64,000 bases of DNA from Confluentibacter citreus (GCF_002807055.1 NZ_NIXN01000006.1:124001-188000), one strand, 5' to 3'; positions 17,727 through 27,814 are shown, counted from the stretch's first letter. Made by a program: numbers and translations. The notes: generated from the letters alone by a model not told the origin.

Positions 17727-20134
17727 CTTTTTTTGCTGAAAAATCCTTTTTTGGCAGGAGCTCCATAATAACCATACTTGGCGCCATAACCAAAATTAGC
17801 TTGTTTCACATCATTTACAACCATCATCATACCGTTCAGCTTTTTGTCTGCATGTAGTTCTTTGGCATAATTAAGTATGTGTTTTTCAGTATAATCAGCT
17901 CTTGTTACATAAATGGTATGTCCTGCATATTGGCTTATTAGTAAGGTATCGGTAACCAACATCGAAGGGGCTGTATCAACAATTACAAAATCATAATGAT
18001 TGGAAGCATAATCGAATAACTCCTGAACCCTATCGCCCATCAACAATTCAGCTGGGTTTGGTGGCACTTTTCCAGAAAGGAGAATATCTATTTTTATATC
18101 ATTAATAAGATACGTGTCTATAATTTGTCCTGCTAAAATTGATTTATCAGCTAAAAATTCTGTCAATCCCACTTTAGCTTTACTTTTTTCCATTTGATTC
18201 TTAATGGCTGGATGTATTTGTGGGTTCCTAATATCACCTTCAATCAATAAAACCCTTTTATCCGTATTTGCAATGGTAAGTGCCATATTTAAACTAAACA
18301 CCGATTTTCCTTCACCATTAATAGTAGATGTTACAAACATCACATTTTCATAATTATCTATCTTTCTTCCCCGTCTTATGTAATCGAAATTTGTTCTTAT
18401 AATTCTAAAAGATTCAGAAAAAACAGATCTATCATTCTTTTCAATCAATAAGCCTTTACCACTTTTAGAACTATCTTTCATTTTTGGAATTTCACCTAAT
18501 ACAGAAATATTTTTTATTTCGCGTTCTAAATCTTCTTTATTATGAATTTTAGTATCTAATAATTTAGATGTGTAAATAGCGCCAAACGGTATACTAAGTC
18601 CAATAATTATTGCTGCCAAAAATACAATAGTAGGTTTTGGTGAAACAGGCAATCCCGTACTATAGGCCTCATCAATCACTCTGGCGCTTGGAGAGGTAGA
18701 TGTTAATGAAATGGTGGCCTCTTCCCTTTTTTGAAGCAAATAAAGATATAATGATTCCTTAATGCCTTGTTCACGCTCTATATCCCTAGATTCCCTTACT
18801 TGGCCGGGTACTTGATAAATTTTTGAATTAATGGATGATGCCCTGTTTTGTAAACTATTTATTTGGAAAGAAATTGTTTGTGATGAATTAGACAAACTTT
18901 GTATTAAATTTTGTTTTAAACCGGATAGCTGTTGATCTAAGTTTACAATAATAGGATTCTTTTCCTTGGTAGACCCTTTTAAAAGTGCGTTACGTTCCCT
19001 TAATAATTCGTTGTATTTCGACGTCACCTCATTTATTGATCCGTCCGACAAACCAACATTTGAGGGAATGGGCTCAAAAGATAAGGATTCATCATCCACA
19101 TAGTTCTTCATATAATTTACAAGGTTTAATTGGCTCCTTGCCTTTGAAATTTCTTCTTCAGTTTGAGAGCTTGTATTTAAATATAAAGACGCTTCAGACG
19201 TGATATCGGTCAGTCTATTGCCTGTTTTAAAATTTTCAATTTTATCGTCTACGCTTGATAAATCCTTGGAAATTAAATTAATACGTTCATTAATAAAGTT
19301 TGCAGCATTCAATGACATTTGGTTTTTCTCTGCAATGGAAATTCTATTGTACTCTTCAATAAGCGTATTTAAAATGTCTTTTGAACGATTTAAAACAACA
19401 TCATTAAGTGATAAATTGATAACTTTGGAAAACTCCACAGTTTGACCTACTAGTATTACATTTTTATAGTATTCGGCCATTTGAGTAACTGGAACAATGT
19501 TTACATAAATAGTTTCCCCGGCTAACTCTGAAATATCATCTATAGTTGGTAAAATAATGATATCACCCATAGGTGTTGTTATATTTTTACCAAAAGCAGA
19601 TTTAACACTTACTAGTTCCTTCAACTCATTCTCAACTACAAAATCAAAAGCAGTCTCAGACAGTATGTTTATTGAAAAACTAAATTTCGAACTCGCAACA
19701 ATCGAATCGGACACCGTAAAATTAATTTTTACAGGCGAATTTTTATATAATGGTGTTTCATGTACTCTGCCTTTTTTGCTATATTGAATGTTTAATGATA
19801 ACTTTTTAACAACAGATTCCATGATGTGTCTTGAACGCAATGCTTCAATCTCATCCTCAGTTTTTTTTCCTTCAGTTTCAGAAAAACGTCTTAAATCTTT
19901 AAGGATGTCATTACTTGGGACTGAAGATGTGCCATCGTCTACAAACATTATTTTAGCATATGCACTATATTCTTGTGGTGTATATCTTAAGTATAGCAGA
20001 GCTACCACAATACATAAAATACAGCTAAAAACAAACCATTTCCAATGCCTAGTATAAGTAAGTAATGTTTTCTTTAAATTAACTTCTTCTGGCATATTAT
20101 TTTTAGATTGATTTTGTTGACTATTTGAAACCAT
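17723..20134 (-). CDS. wzc: Polysaccharide copolymerase and tyrosine autokinase (Wzc-like)
   Basis: This 803-residue inner-membrane protein controls chain length and export of capsule or exopolysaccharide. An N-terminal Wzz domain starts with a transmembrane helix (about 33-50); a long periplasmic coiled region (about 260-490) leads to a second helix (about 510-530). The cytoplasmic BY-kinase has Walker A STINGEGKSVFSLN, Walker A' LLIEGDIRNPQ and Walker B FVIVDTAPS. The C-terminus NFGYGAKYGYYGAPAKKG contains the tyrosine cluster that is autophosphorylated. It follows wza after 13 nt and is convergent with its probable phosphatase. Confidence 0.95.
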   Translation of the reverse strand: MVSNSQQNQSKNNMPEEVNLKKTLLTYTRHWKWFVFSCILCIVVALLYLRYTPQEYSAYAKIMFVDDGTSSVPSNDILKDLRRFSETEGKKTEDEIEALRSRHIMESVVKKLSLNIQYSKKGRVHETPLYKNSPVKINFTVSDSIVASSKFSFSINILSETAFDFVVENELKELVSVKSAFGKNITTPMGDIIILPTIDDISELAGETIYVNIVPVTQMAEYYKNVILVGQTVEFSKVINLSLNDVVLNRSKDILNTLIEEYNRISIAEKNQMSLNAANFINERINLISKDLSSVDDKIENFKTGNRLTDITSEASLYLNTSSQTEEEISKARSQLNLVNYMKNYVDDESLSFEPIPSNVGLSDGSINEVTSKYNELLRERNALLKGSTKEKNPIIVNLDQQLSGLKQNLIQSLSNSSQTISFQINSLQNRASSINSKIYQVPGQVRESRDIEREQGIKESLYLYLLQKREEATISLTSTSPSARVIDEAYSTGLPVSPKPTIVFLAAIIIGLSIPFGAIYTSKLLDTKIHNKEDLEREIKNISVLGEIPKMKDSSKSGKGLLIEKNDRSVFSESFRIIRTNFDYIRRGRKIDNYENVMFVTSTINGEGKSVFSLNMALTIANTDKRVLLIEGDIRNPQIHPAIKNQMEKSKAKVGLTEFLADKSILAGQIIDTYLINDIKIDILLSGKVPPNPAELLMGDRVQELFDYASNHYDFVIVDTAPSMLVTDTLLISQYAGHTIYVTRADYTEKHILNYAKELHADKKLNGMMMVVNDVKQANFGYGAKYGYYGAPAKKGFFSKKS

Positions 20135-20147
20135 ATGATAATAAATT

Positions 20148-20927
20148 TTAGCGACGGGTTAGTAAAATAACGGTCGATGTAATAAGAATGGATGCAATGG
20201 ATATGGCTACCGAAACCCTTGTATCGAATGATGAAGCACTAATGGCCGATTTATTAGGCTCAATATAAACAACATCATTTTGGGTTAGGAAATATACAGG
20301 GGAATTAAAGGCTTCCTTGGTTGTTAAATCAATTCTCGTGTACGTTTTTGTTCCATTAAAATCCCTAATCACCATGACATTATCGCGTCTACCTTTTATG
20401 GTTAAATCACCAGCTAATCCAATGGCCTCAAGAATACTGCTTCGTTCTCCCGATACAGCATACGTACCTGGTTTTCCTACTTCACCTAAAATAGTGACCC
20501 TAAAATTGAGAATTCTAATGTTAATGATGGGATCGCTAAGGTAATCGTTCAGTTTTTCCTTGAACAATAGCTTAGCCTCTTCTACGGTTAAACCCAACAA
20601 TTTAATTTTACCTAAAACAGGATAATCTATATTGCCTTCGTTATCTATTAAATAATCGAGTTCTTCCACCCTTCCATTTTCACTCCCTGCATTTTTAATT
20701 AAATTAAATGGCTTCACTGCATCTAGATTAAACGTAGAAACATTGATGGAAACAATATCGTTTATTTTAAATCTCGGGGCGAATGTATCGGTATTAACGA
20801 TCGTTTCAAAATCTTTGGCATTTTGAAAATAAACAACCTCCCTTTTGGATGCACAAGACGTTAATAATAATGTTAAAGCAATAATTGTACAAACGTGCGA
20901 CGTTTTTAATGAATTTAAAATTCTCAT
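20148..20927 (-). CDS. wza: Polysaccharide export outer-membrane lipoprotein (Wza-like)
   Basis: The 259-residue protein has a lipoprotein signal peptide (LTLLLTSC, lipidation at the cysteine) and a Poly_export domain followed by an SLBB-type domain (VTILGEVGKPGTYAVSGE), then a C-terminal hydrophobic helix (TRVSVAISIASILITSTVIL). Wza-type proteins form the outer-membrane polysaccharide channel. The reading frame is open for 41 more codons upstream, into the dehydratase gene, but the ATG at 20925-20927 directly precedes the signal peptide and is the likely start. It lies between the dehydratase gene (40 nt) and wzc (13 nt). Confidence 0.94.
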   Translation of the reverse strand: MRILNSLKTSHVCTIIALTLLLTSCASKREVVYFQNAKDFETIVNTDTFAPRFKINDIVSINVSTFNLDAVKPFNLIKNAGSENGRVEELDYLIDNEGNIDYPVLGKIKLLGLTVEEAKLLFKEKLNDYLSDPIINIRILNFRVTILGEVGKPGTYAVSGERSSILEAIGLAGDLTIKGRRDNVMVIRDFNGTKTYTRIDLTTKEAFNSPVYFLTQNDVVYIEPNKSAISASSFDTRVSVAISIASILITSTVILLTRR

Positions 20928-20967
20928 TTTTAAGATTATTTGGGGAAAGTAATAAAAATTACAGATA

Positions 20968-22911
20968 TTATGATAGGTTTCTAACAGGTTTCTTTGTTTG
21001 ATCGTCCGAAAGGCCTTGAGTTTTTTTATAAATTTGAACTCTTTTATCAAATCTTTCGTAATCAGAATTATTTGATTTGTATTCGGGTATCAAGTCTTTC
21101 ATTTTCATAACAATATTGTTATTTTGAAAACGATTGGTGATGCATAAGGCTTCAATTTGAGATTTTACACTGGCATAATCCAGTTCCCTTGTCTTACTGA
21201 TCAATATTTTTTTATGGTATGTAGATAAGGTATTTTCGCCGTTCGCCAATAATTCTTCGTAAAGCTTTTCTCCAGGGCGTAAACCTGTAATTTTAATCTC
21301 CATCTCTTCAGGATATTTAAACCCAGATAATTTAATCATATTCTTGGCCAGGTCATAAATCTTAACAGACTCACCCATGTCAAAAATAAATATCTCACCA
21401 CCTTTGCCCATAGTTCCAGCTTCTAAAACTAACTGGGATGCTTCTGGAATGGTCATAAAATATCTAGTAATATCTTTGTGTGTTAATGTTATTGGACCAC
21501 CTTTCTCTATCTGTTTTTTGAATAACGGAATGACAGAACCATTGGAGCCTAAAACATTACCAAATCTCGTAATGATGAATTTGGTATTACTTTCTTTTTG
21601 TAAACAGCTAATATACATTTCAGCAATTCTTTTTGTAGCACCCATAACACTGGTTGGGTTTACAGCTTTATCTGTTGATACAAAAACAAATTTCTTAACA
21701 TTGTAGCGCGATGCAGTATCTGCTAAAAGTTTGGTGCCATGGATATTAATCTTGATGGACTCATATGGAGAATCTTCCATTAATGGTACGTGCTTATAAG
21801 CTGCAGCATGAAACACCATAGTAGGCTTATATTCTTGAAAAATACCGTCCAATCTCAAACCATCCCTTATATCCGCAACAATGGAGACGATGTTGAATTT
21901 ATTGTTTTGTTTCAAGTCCTGTTGCAAATCATATAATGGTGATTCCGCTTGGTCAACCAAAATCAATCGATTCACATCAAAATTAGATAGTTGTTTAACA
22001 AGTTCACTACCAATAGATCCAGCAGCTCCTGTTACTAATATCGTTTCGCCCCTAAATTCATTCAGCAGGTTTGGATTATCAATTTGAATGGGTTCACGTC
22101 CTAAAAGATCTTCTATTTGAACTTGCTTTATTTGTCCAACATTCAACTCACCATTGATCCATTTTTCAATAGCTGGCACTTTATTTATTTTTACATTCAA
22201 ACCAACTAAACCGATTAATCTATCTTTGACTAGATTTTCAGAGGTAACCATAATTTCATCAATACGATGAGTATCTATAAAATGTTGATCAATTTTACTT
22301 TTATGTAAAATAGTGATGCCATTGATAGACTTCCCGTTCTTACTAAAATTATCATCAACAAAACCAATAACTTTATATCTTTCTCTAACATTATTTATCA
22401 AGGCATTGTAGGTCACAATACCAGCGTCACCAGCACCATAAATTAGTATATTTTTGGATGTTACATACTTACATTTTATATGGTTATAGCTCATTTTGAA
22501 AAGGAGTCTACTCAAACTTAAAAAAACAAAACTAAAAAAAGCATGTATCACTATAATGGAAAGCGGTATGGTAAACCCTGGCATGATACTTAATTCCCTA
22601 TTTACAATCACACACAAAACACTAATAACGGTGATTATGGATACCGATTTGAAAAGATTCACAATATCAGTGAAGCCAGTGTGTCTTATAACACTTTTAA
22701 AAGACCCAATAGCCATAAAACTAATGGCTGATATAACTAATAGAAAAGGTATTTGTAATAAAAACTGATTTAAATCAAAATTTAAGGTTAAATTAAACCT
22801 TATAAAATAGGCCATAAAGAAACTAACCAAAATTATTGCTAAATCAATAGCAAAAACGAGCCATTTGGAAGCGTATTTTTGGGAATAATAGGTAAAATAA
22901 TTATTGATCAT
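20968..22911 (-). CDS. Membrane NDP-sugar 4,6-dehydratase (WbpM/PglF/CapD-like)
   Basis: A 647-residue inner-membrane enzyme. About 12-140 holds four transmembrane helices; 150-260 is a Rossmann-like CoA-binding region (NILIYGAGDAGIVTYNAL); about 295-600 is the SDR dehydratase (ILVTGAAGSIGSELVKQL, FVSTDKAVNPTSVMGATKR). Long members convert UDP-GlcNAc to the 4-keto-6-deoxy sugar. In TSVMGATKR a methionine stands where most SDRs have the catalytic tyrosine, as known in WbpM. The next gene upstream is a sugar aminotransferase, overlapping by 4 nt; together they would give a 4-amino-4,6-dideoxy sugar. Confidence 0.93.
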   Translation of the reverse strand: MINNYFTYYSQKYASKWLVFAIDLAIILVSFFMAYFIRFNLTLNFDLNQFLLQIPFLLVISAISFMAIGSFKSVIRHTGFTDIVNLFKSVSIITVISVLCVIVNRELSIMPGFTIPLSIIVIHAFFSFVFLSLSRLLFKMSYNHIKCKYVTSKNILIYGAGDAGIVTYNALINNVRERYKVIGFVDDNFSKNGKSINGITILHKSKIDQHFIDTHRIDEIMVTSENLVKDRLIGLVGLNVKINKVPAIEKWINGELNVGQIKQVQIEDLLGREPIQIDNPNLLNEFRGETILVTGAAGSIGSELVKQLSNFDVNRLILVDQAESPLYDLQQDLKQNNKFNIVSIVADIRDGLRLDGIFQEYKPTMVFHAAAYKHVPLMEDSPYESIKINIHGTKLLADTASRYNVKKFVFVSTDKAVNPTSVMGATKRIAEMYISCLQKESNTKFIITRFGNVLGSNGSVIPLFKKQIEKGGPITLTHKDITRYFMTIPEASQLVLEAGTMGKGGEIFIFDMGESVKIYDLAKNMIKLSGFKYPEEMEIKITGLRPGEKLYEELLANGENTLSTYHKKILISKTRELDYASVKSQIEALCITNRFQNNNIVMKMKDLIPEYKSNNSDYERFDKRVQIYKKTQGLSDDQTKKPVRNLS

Positions 22912-24038
22912 AGGTTTAGGGTTTTTGTAATACTATTTAAAATTCTAAATAAATCATCTTGTACTAAATTAGAGCCACTGGGTAAACATAAACCTTTCTC
23001 AAAAAGGTTTTCAGAGGTTCCATCAGTAAAATGCAAACAATCTTTAAAAATGGGTTGCATATGCATGGGCTTCCATAAAGGTCTAGACTCAATATCGTCT
23101 TGTTGTAATTCTAACCTTATTTGTTCCCTTAACTTAAAAGAATCCGTTTTTATACAGGTAATCCATCTATTTGAAAAGGATCCTTCTGGTTCTTCCAAAA
23201 ATGATATGGATTCGTATTTTGATAAATGCTTTTTATAAAACTCAAAATTCTGCCTTCTAGCCGCTACCCTGTCATCAAGCACTTCCATTTGTCCGCGTCC
23301 AATCCCAGCCAACACATTACTCATTCTATAGTTATATCCAATGGCGGAGTGCTCATAGTGGGGCGCGTTATCTCTGGCTTGTGTAGACAAGAACACGGCT
23401 TTGTTTTTTAAGGCTTCGGTATGGGCAATTAAAGCACCTCCGCCCGATGTTGTAATTATTTTATTGCCGTTAAACGATAGGATGCCTATATCAGATAATG
23501 CGCCACAAGCCATACCATGATACGTGCTTCCCAAAGCTTCAGCACTATCTTCAACTACGGGAATATCATATTTTTTTGCAATGGCGTTAATCTCGTTCAC
23601 TTTATAGGGCATGCCGTATAAATGAACCGCTATAATGGCTTTTGGTTTTTTATGTTTTTCAATACGATCCTTTATGGCAATCTCCAGTAATTCGGGCGAC
23701 ATATTCCAAGTGTCCGGCTCACTGTCAATAAATACAGGTGTGGCACCAAGGTACACAATAGGATTTGCCGAGGCAGAAAATGTAAAACTTTGGCATAAAA
23801 CTTCGTCTCCATTAGATACGCCTAGTAATTGCAATGCTAAATGTAGGGCAGCCGTTCCTGAACTCAATACAGCTACATGCGTTTGGTCTCCTAAGTAATT
23901 TTGGATATCTTTTTCAAAACCATCTACATTGGGTCCCAAAGGCGCGATCCAATTGGTGTCAAAGGCAGCGTTAACAAATTTTTGCTCTGAACCGCCCATG
24001 TGAGGTGATGATAAATATATTTTAGTTTTAGTCAACAT
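22908..24038 (-). CDS. DegT/DnrJ/EryC1 sugar aminotransferase
   Basis: This 376-residue PLP-dependent aminotransferase acts on nucleotide-linked keto sugars. Seen: SSGTAALHLALQLLG, VEDSAEALGS (PLP phosphate/ring contact), and SFNGNKIITTSGGGALI with the Schiff-base lysine in NGNK. PglE-like enzymes of this family aminate the product of the PglF/WbpM dehydratase, encoded immediately downstream with a 4-nt overlap. The product is probably a UDP-4-amino-4,6-dideoxy-HexNAc; no PglD-type acetyltransferase is next to it. It is the first gene of the minus-strand export arm. Confidence 0.93.
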   Translation of the reverse strand: MLTKTKIYLSSPHMGGSEQKFVNAAFDTNWIAPLGPNVDGFEKDIQNYLGDQTHVAVLSSGTAALHLALQLLGVSNGDEVLCQSFTFSASANPIVYLGATPVFIDSEPDTWNMSPELLEIAIKDRIEKHKKPKAIIAVHLYGMPYKVNEINAIAKKYDIPVVEDSAEALGSTYHGMACGALSDIGILSFNGNKIITTSGGGALIAHTEALKNKAVFLSTQARDNAPHYEHSAIGYNYRMSNVLAGIGRGQMEVLDDRVAARRQNFEFYKKHLSKYESISFLEEPEGSFSNRWITCIKTDSFKLREQIRLELQQDDIESRPLWKPMHMQPIFKDCLHFTDGTSENLFEKGLCLPSGSNLVQDDLFRILNSITKTLNL

Positions 24039-24592
24039 CTACTATTTGTATTAAATACTTTTAAATTTAGGACACAAGAAGATACCCATGGGATATACAT
24101 ACCCATGTATTTTAAAACAAAAAACTCGTTCAGCTTGTACTCTCTCTCTTGTGCGTTTATAAAACAAAATCAACATACTACTTATTATTAGCTTAATGAA
24201 TCCGTAATTAAATGTTATATCTTCTATCTGTTATTGGGAATTAGATAAAAATAGAGAGTTTGTATGTAACATTTAATACAGTTAAATTAATGTTGCTATT
24301 AATCAATTCAATTTTGTATTAGTGAGACAAATTTAAGTATAGTTTTCATGTAAACAGAGAAGTTCTTTGTTATTTCGCTAAAAGCATATTTATATTCGGT
24401 TAAATACCTATTGCGTAATTTCAATGATTATACTGATAGATATTATTAGCAGATGGTCGATTTTTTATATTTTACTTTGAGAAAAAGCCTTTTAATTAGT
24501 GAACTGTTTAAATAAAAAAACCAATAACTGATGTTATTGGTTTTATAATTATGTACTTAAAAATTTAATCCTTATAATTTCAAACAATCATT
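24039..24592. other. 554-nt spacer upstream of the export operon
   Basis: No gene is seen. It must hold the promoter of the minus-strand DegT-dehydratase-wza-wzc operon: the minus strand reads TAAATTTG (24328-24335), a TAnnTTTG match about 290 nt before the DegT ATG. A perfect 11-bp inverted repeat (ATTAAATGTTA 24207-24217 with TAACATTTAAT 24267-24277) lies in the presumed leader. The right end holds the terminator of the lyase gene. Confidence 0.5.
24517..24544 (-). terminator. Intrinsic terminator of the pectate-lyase-like gene
   Basis: The stem pairs AAAACCAATAAC with GTTATTGGTTTT around a TGAT loop; the minus strand continues into a run of T (TTTTTTTATTT). It lies about 50 nt downstream of the lyase stop codon. 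Confidence 0.8.
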
Positions 24593-26107
24593 TTATTTAT
24601 CTACTTGATTTAGGAATTCTTCTAAATCGGTATAGCCATCACCGTCTAAGTCGCCTTTACCATCTCTACTTAAATCACCAAAAGTTGCTCTTTCCCATAC
24701 ATCAGGCATTCCGTCACCATCGGTGTCATAGCTTCCGCTTCTTGAGTTTTTGGGAAGTATTGGTAATGTCCATGACTTATTATAAGGGTTTGAACTGATA
24801 TTGTTTTTTACATTATTTATTTTAGTGGTATCAAAACTATCTAAGTAAGTGCCATAAGTGCCATCTGCATTTAAGTATTTATTAGTGCCGACATCAGCTA
24901 ATACATCTATGTAGGCTTGTAATGCGGATTTAATTTGAAAATTTTCTCCTATTATATTGAATGGAATAGTTCTAAATAAACTTGAAGATATGAGATTTGA
25001 AGTAGAAAAATTAGTCCATAAATCTTGGTCGTTTAAAATTGGTGTTGTGTGTAAGTTTGAATGATAATTATAAGCACTATAAATTAAAGGTTTGGCTGAC
25101 GTATCTACTTTATTAATTGCGGTTGTGCCATTAGAAGTGTTTTTGCCCATCTTCATATAGTTTCCTATAAAATTAACATCAGCTGTATGTGTTGAGCTTA
25201 TTCTCGTTAATCTTGAAATCCAATTAAAGTAAACATTGTTTATTATATCTACTTGCTTCGTTGTTGATATATTTGGGGTTCTATGGCTTTGGTCAACAAA
25301 CAAATTATGAATGGATGTAAAATTACCGGATTCAAAGGCGTCTAGTTCAACTATACCAAAAATTATTCCCGTCGCATTTTCAGAAAATACAGAATTTTGA
25401 ATAGTAATATTTATCAAATTACCTGTACTTGCTCTCATTGCTATTGCTTGATTGTCATTAAAAGAAAAACTGCAATGGTCTAAAATAAGGCCATCTGTTC
25501 CTGACGAAACAAAACCATTATGAAAATAAACATCGGGTTCTCCTGTATAGCTTCCGTTTCTAAATCGTATATAACGCCAAATAGCATTGTTACACGGTTG
25601 ACTTGGTCTAAAATGACCTCCTCCCATACGTATAGGATTTCCAGCTATAGTAATGCCTCCTTCTGGAGCGGTTTGACCAGCAACAGTAAAGTTTGAATTT
25701 TCCTCAATTAATTCAATAGTAGTTGTTAATGTTATTGTACCACTTACATCAAAAACGATGGTCCTTGTGCCTGAAGCCAACAAAGCTGCCCTTAAACTCC
25801 CTGCGCCACTGTCATTTAAATTTGTAACATGAATAACTTTACCTCCTCTGCCACCAGTGGTATTTTCGCCACCACCATAAGCACTAGGAAAGGCTTTAAG
25901 CATAGTAGCAATATCATCTTCAGGGGCATCTTCAGGTGTGTTCGTTAGTAAAGGATCCTTTTTTTTGTCTATTACTATCTCTTCTTCAGGGAGCAGAGCC
26001 TCTTCTACAAACAACTCTTCTCTATTACAAGAAGAAAAAATTAGGAATAATAAGTAGCAAGTTATCATGGTGTACGTTGAGGACGTAAACTTAAAAATAA
26101 TATTCAT
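24593..26107 (-). CDS. Surface lipoprotein, pectate-lyase-like beta-helix
   Basis: A 504-residue exported lipoprotein: signal peptide with LIFSSC lipobox, then NREELFVEE, acidic residues after the cysteine as in flavobacterial surface-export signals. About residues 68-420 resemble polysaccharide lyase family 1: FPSAYGGGENTTGGRGGKVI, LNDSGAGSLRAAL, FDVSGTITL, TVAGQTAPEGGITIAG and a right-handed parallel beta-helix. The C-terminus (YDTDGDGMPDVWE, GDLDGDGYTDLEEF) has calcium-binding DxDGDG loops. Such lyases cleave uronate polymers by beta-elimination. It lies inside a locus that makes uronic-acid precursors. Activity is not proven; catalytic residues cannot be assigned by eye. Confidence 0.85.
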   Translation of the reverse strand: MNIIFKFTSSTYTMITCYLLFLIFSSCNREELFVEEALLPEEEIVIDKKKDPLLTNTPEDAPEDDIATMLKAFPSAYGGGENTTGGRGGKVIHVTNLNDSGAGSLRAALLASGTRTIVFDVSGTITLTTTIELIEENSNFTVAGQTAPEGGITIAGNPIRMGGGHFRPSQPCNNAIWRYIRFRNGSYTGEPDVYFHNGFVSSGTDGLILDHCSFSFNDNQAIAMRASTGNLINITIQNSVFSENATGIIFGIVELDAFESGNFTSIHNLFVDQSHRTPNISTTKQVDIINNVYFNWISRLTRISSTHTADVNFIGNYMKMGKNTSNGTTAINKVDTSAKPLIYSAYNYHSNLHTTPILNDQDLWTNFSTSNLISSSLFRTIPFNIIGENFQIKSALQAYIDVLADVGTNKYLNADGTYGTYLDSFDTTKINNVKNNISSNPYNKSWTLPILPKNSRSGSYDTDGDGMPDVWERATFGDLSRDGKGDLDGDGYTDLEEFLNQVDK

Positions 26108-26655
26108 AAATAGCTAGTATTAGATTTGGGAACTAATAATAGGTCAATAGTACTATTTAACTTTTAAGTAGATCAACAATTACATACTTTTTCGATAAAC
26201 TGCAGCATATTTTTTTAAAATAAATCGCCAAAATACATCTAAAGCAGATAAATTACACAAAATATTTATTTTTGTAAGTAAATATTGTATTTAATGCAAT
26301 AAATTATTTCACAGAAAAAAAGGAAAAATAAAGACTTCGGAGTATTAAATAATATGGTATTGTTAGTAGCTAATACTATATCAAAATACGCGGTAAGCTT
26401 AAAAAGCATTCCTTTTTAAACGTATCATGATTGTTGTTATTATGCAAGTATTAAAAAAATTTACAAACTAATTAGTTCACTTGAAATTCTTCATAGATGA
26501 AACGCCATCGATGGCATTTTATATATAAATATGTTTTTTTTCTTAAATACTTTTTTAATCTTTGACGGCGTTTATTAACGATTAGTAATTATAACGAACA
26601 ATTATTAATCAATAATCAATTATTTAAACGATAACTTTATACAAATATTAAAAAA
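26108..26655. other. 548-nt divergent spacer between lyase and epimerase
   Basis: No gene is seen; only very short open frames occur. It separates divergent genes, so it should hold two promoters. TATTTTTG on the plus strand (26267-26274) matches TAnnTTTG but is far from the epimerase start. A 12-bp palindrome GCCATCGATGGC lies at 26504-26515. The sequence is extremely AT-rich. Confidence 0.5.
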
Positions 26656-27675
26656 ATGAAAGTATTAGTTACAGGTGCAGCAGGATTTATAGGTTTTTAT
26701 GTCTCCAAAGTATTATTGGATAAAGGGCATGAGGTGGTTGGTTTAGATAACATCAATGATTATTACGATGTGAACCTAAAATATGCCCGATTGCAAGAAT
26801 TGGGTATTGGTAAAAATGAAGCTTCAAAATTCAATAATATATGTAAAAGCTCTTCCAACCATTTCAGATTCATAAAAATGAATTTAGAAGATCGCTTACA
26901 ACTTCCTAAACTATTCGAAGCAGAAGCATTTGATGTGGTTTGTAATTTAGCTGCACAGGCGGGTGTTCGCTACAGTTTAGAGAATCCTGAAACCTATGTG
27001 GATTCCAACATGGTTGGCTTTCTTAATATTTTGGAGTGTTGCAGACATTATGACGTCAAGCATTTGGTGTATGCCAGTAGCTCCAGCGTATATGGATTGA
27101 ATAAAAAAATACCGTTTTCCACAGATGATGCCGTAGATCACCCCATTAGTTTATACGCCGCCACCAAAAAGAGTAATGAGTTAATGGCCTATACGTATAG
27201 CCATTTATTTAAAATCCCCACTACAGGCTTACGGTTCTTTACCGTTTACGGACCTTGGGGCCGCCCCGATATGGCCATGTTTTTATTTACAGATGCCATT
27301 TTAAAACACAAACCTATTAAGGTGTTCAATCATGGCAACATGGAACGCGATTTCACCTATATAGACGATATTGTTGAAGGGGTTGTGCGCATTATCGAAA
27401 AACCAACTACCGAACGGACTGAAAAAAATGCCTTGTACAAACTATATAATATAGGTAATAATAATTCCGTTAAGTTGTTGGATTTTATCAAGGAAATAGA
27501 AGCCAATTTAAAAATGGAAGCGAAAAAGGATATGATGCCTATGCAACCTGGTGATGTGGAACGCACATGGGCCAATGTAGACGCACTTATCAAAGATTAT
27601 GGTTATAAACCCAACACACCCATAAAAGAAGGGGTAAAACATTTTATTGATTGGTTTAAAATGTATTACAACTAA
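26656..27675 (+). CDS. UDP-glucuronate 4-epimerase-like SDR
   Basis: The 339-residue extended short-chain dehydrogenase has the NAD-binding VTGAAGFIGFYVSK, the LDNINDYYDVNLKYARL stretch typical of UDP-glucuronate epimerases, SSSVYGLN, and the YAATKKSNE catalytic tyrosine-lysine. RFFTVYGPWGRPDMA also fits this subfamily. It would interconvert UDP-glucuronate and UDP-galacturonate; UDP-glucuronate would come from the UDP-glucose dehydrogenase encoded at 29.8 kb. It opens the plus-strand arm but is separated from the next gene by about 1.1 kb of repeat DNA. Confidence 0.9.
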   Translation: MKVLVTGAAGFIGFYVSKVLLDKGHEVVGLDNINDYYDVNLKYARLQELGIGKNEASKFNNICKSSSNHFRFIKMNLEDRLQLPKLFEAEAFDVVCNLAAQAGVRYSLENPETYVDSNMVGFLNILECCRHYDVKHLVYASSSSVYGLNKKIPFSTDDAVDHPISLYAATKKSNELMAYTYSHLFKIPTTGLRFFTVYGPWGRPDMAMFLFTDAILKHKPIKVFNHGNMERDFTYIDDIVEGVVRIIEKPTTERTEKNALYKLYNIGNNNSVKLLDFIKEIEANLKMEAKKDMMPMQPGDVERTWANVDALIKDYGYKPNTPIKEGVKHFIDWFKMYYN

Positions 27676-27814
27676 CCCGTTGGGTGTAATTACTTTTTAG
27701 TGCTATTATATATTTATTGTCACTTGGTGCCGATAACTATAGGTACTGGAGAAATGTTTTTTTGTGATGTCTTCGACAAGCTAACTAACCATAAACACAA
27801 ATAAACAATCTAGA

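Noticed and set aside
20928-21050. N-terminal extension of the Wza-like frame by 41 codons
   Set aside because: It overlaps the dehydratase gene and lies before a perfect lipoprotein signal peptide; the start at 20927 fits family and spacing.
26354-26419. 21-codon frame in the lyase/epimerase spacer
   Set aside because: No signal peptide, no promoter box at the right distance and low-complexity sequence; most likely chance.
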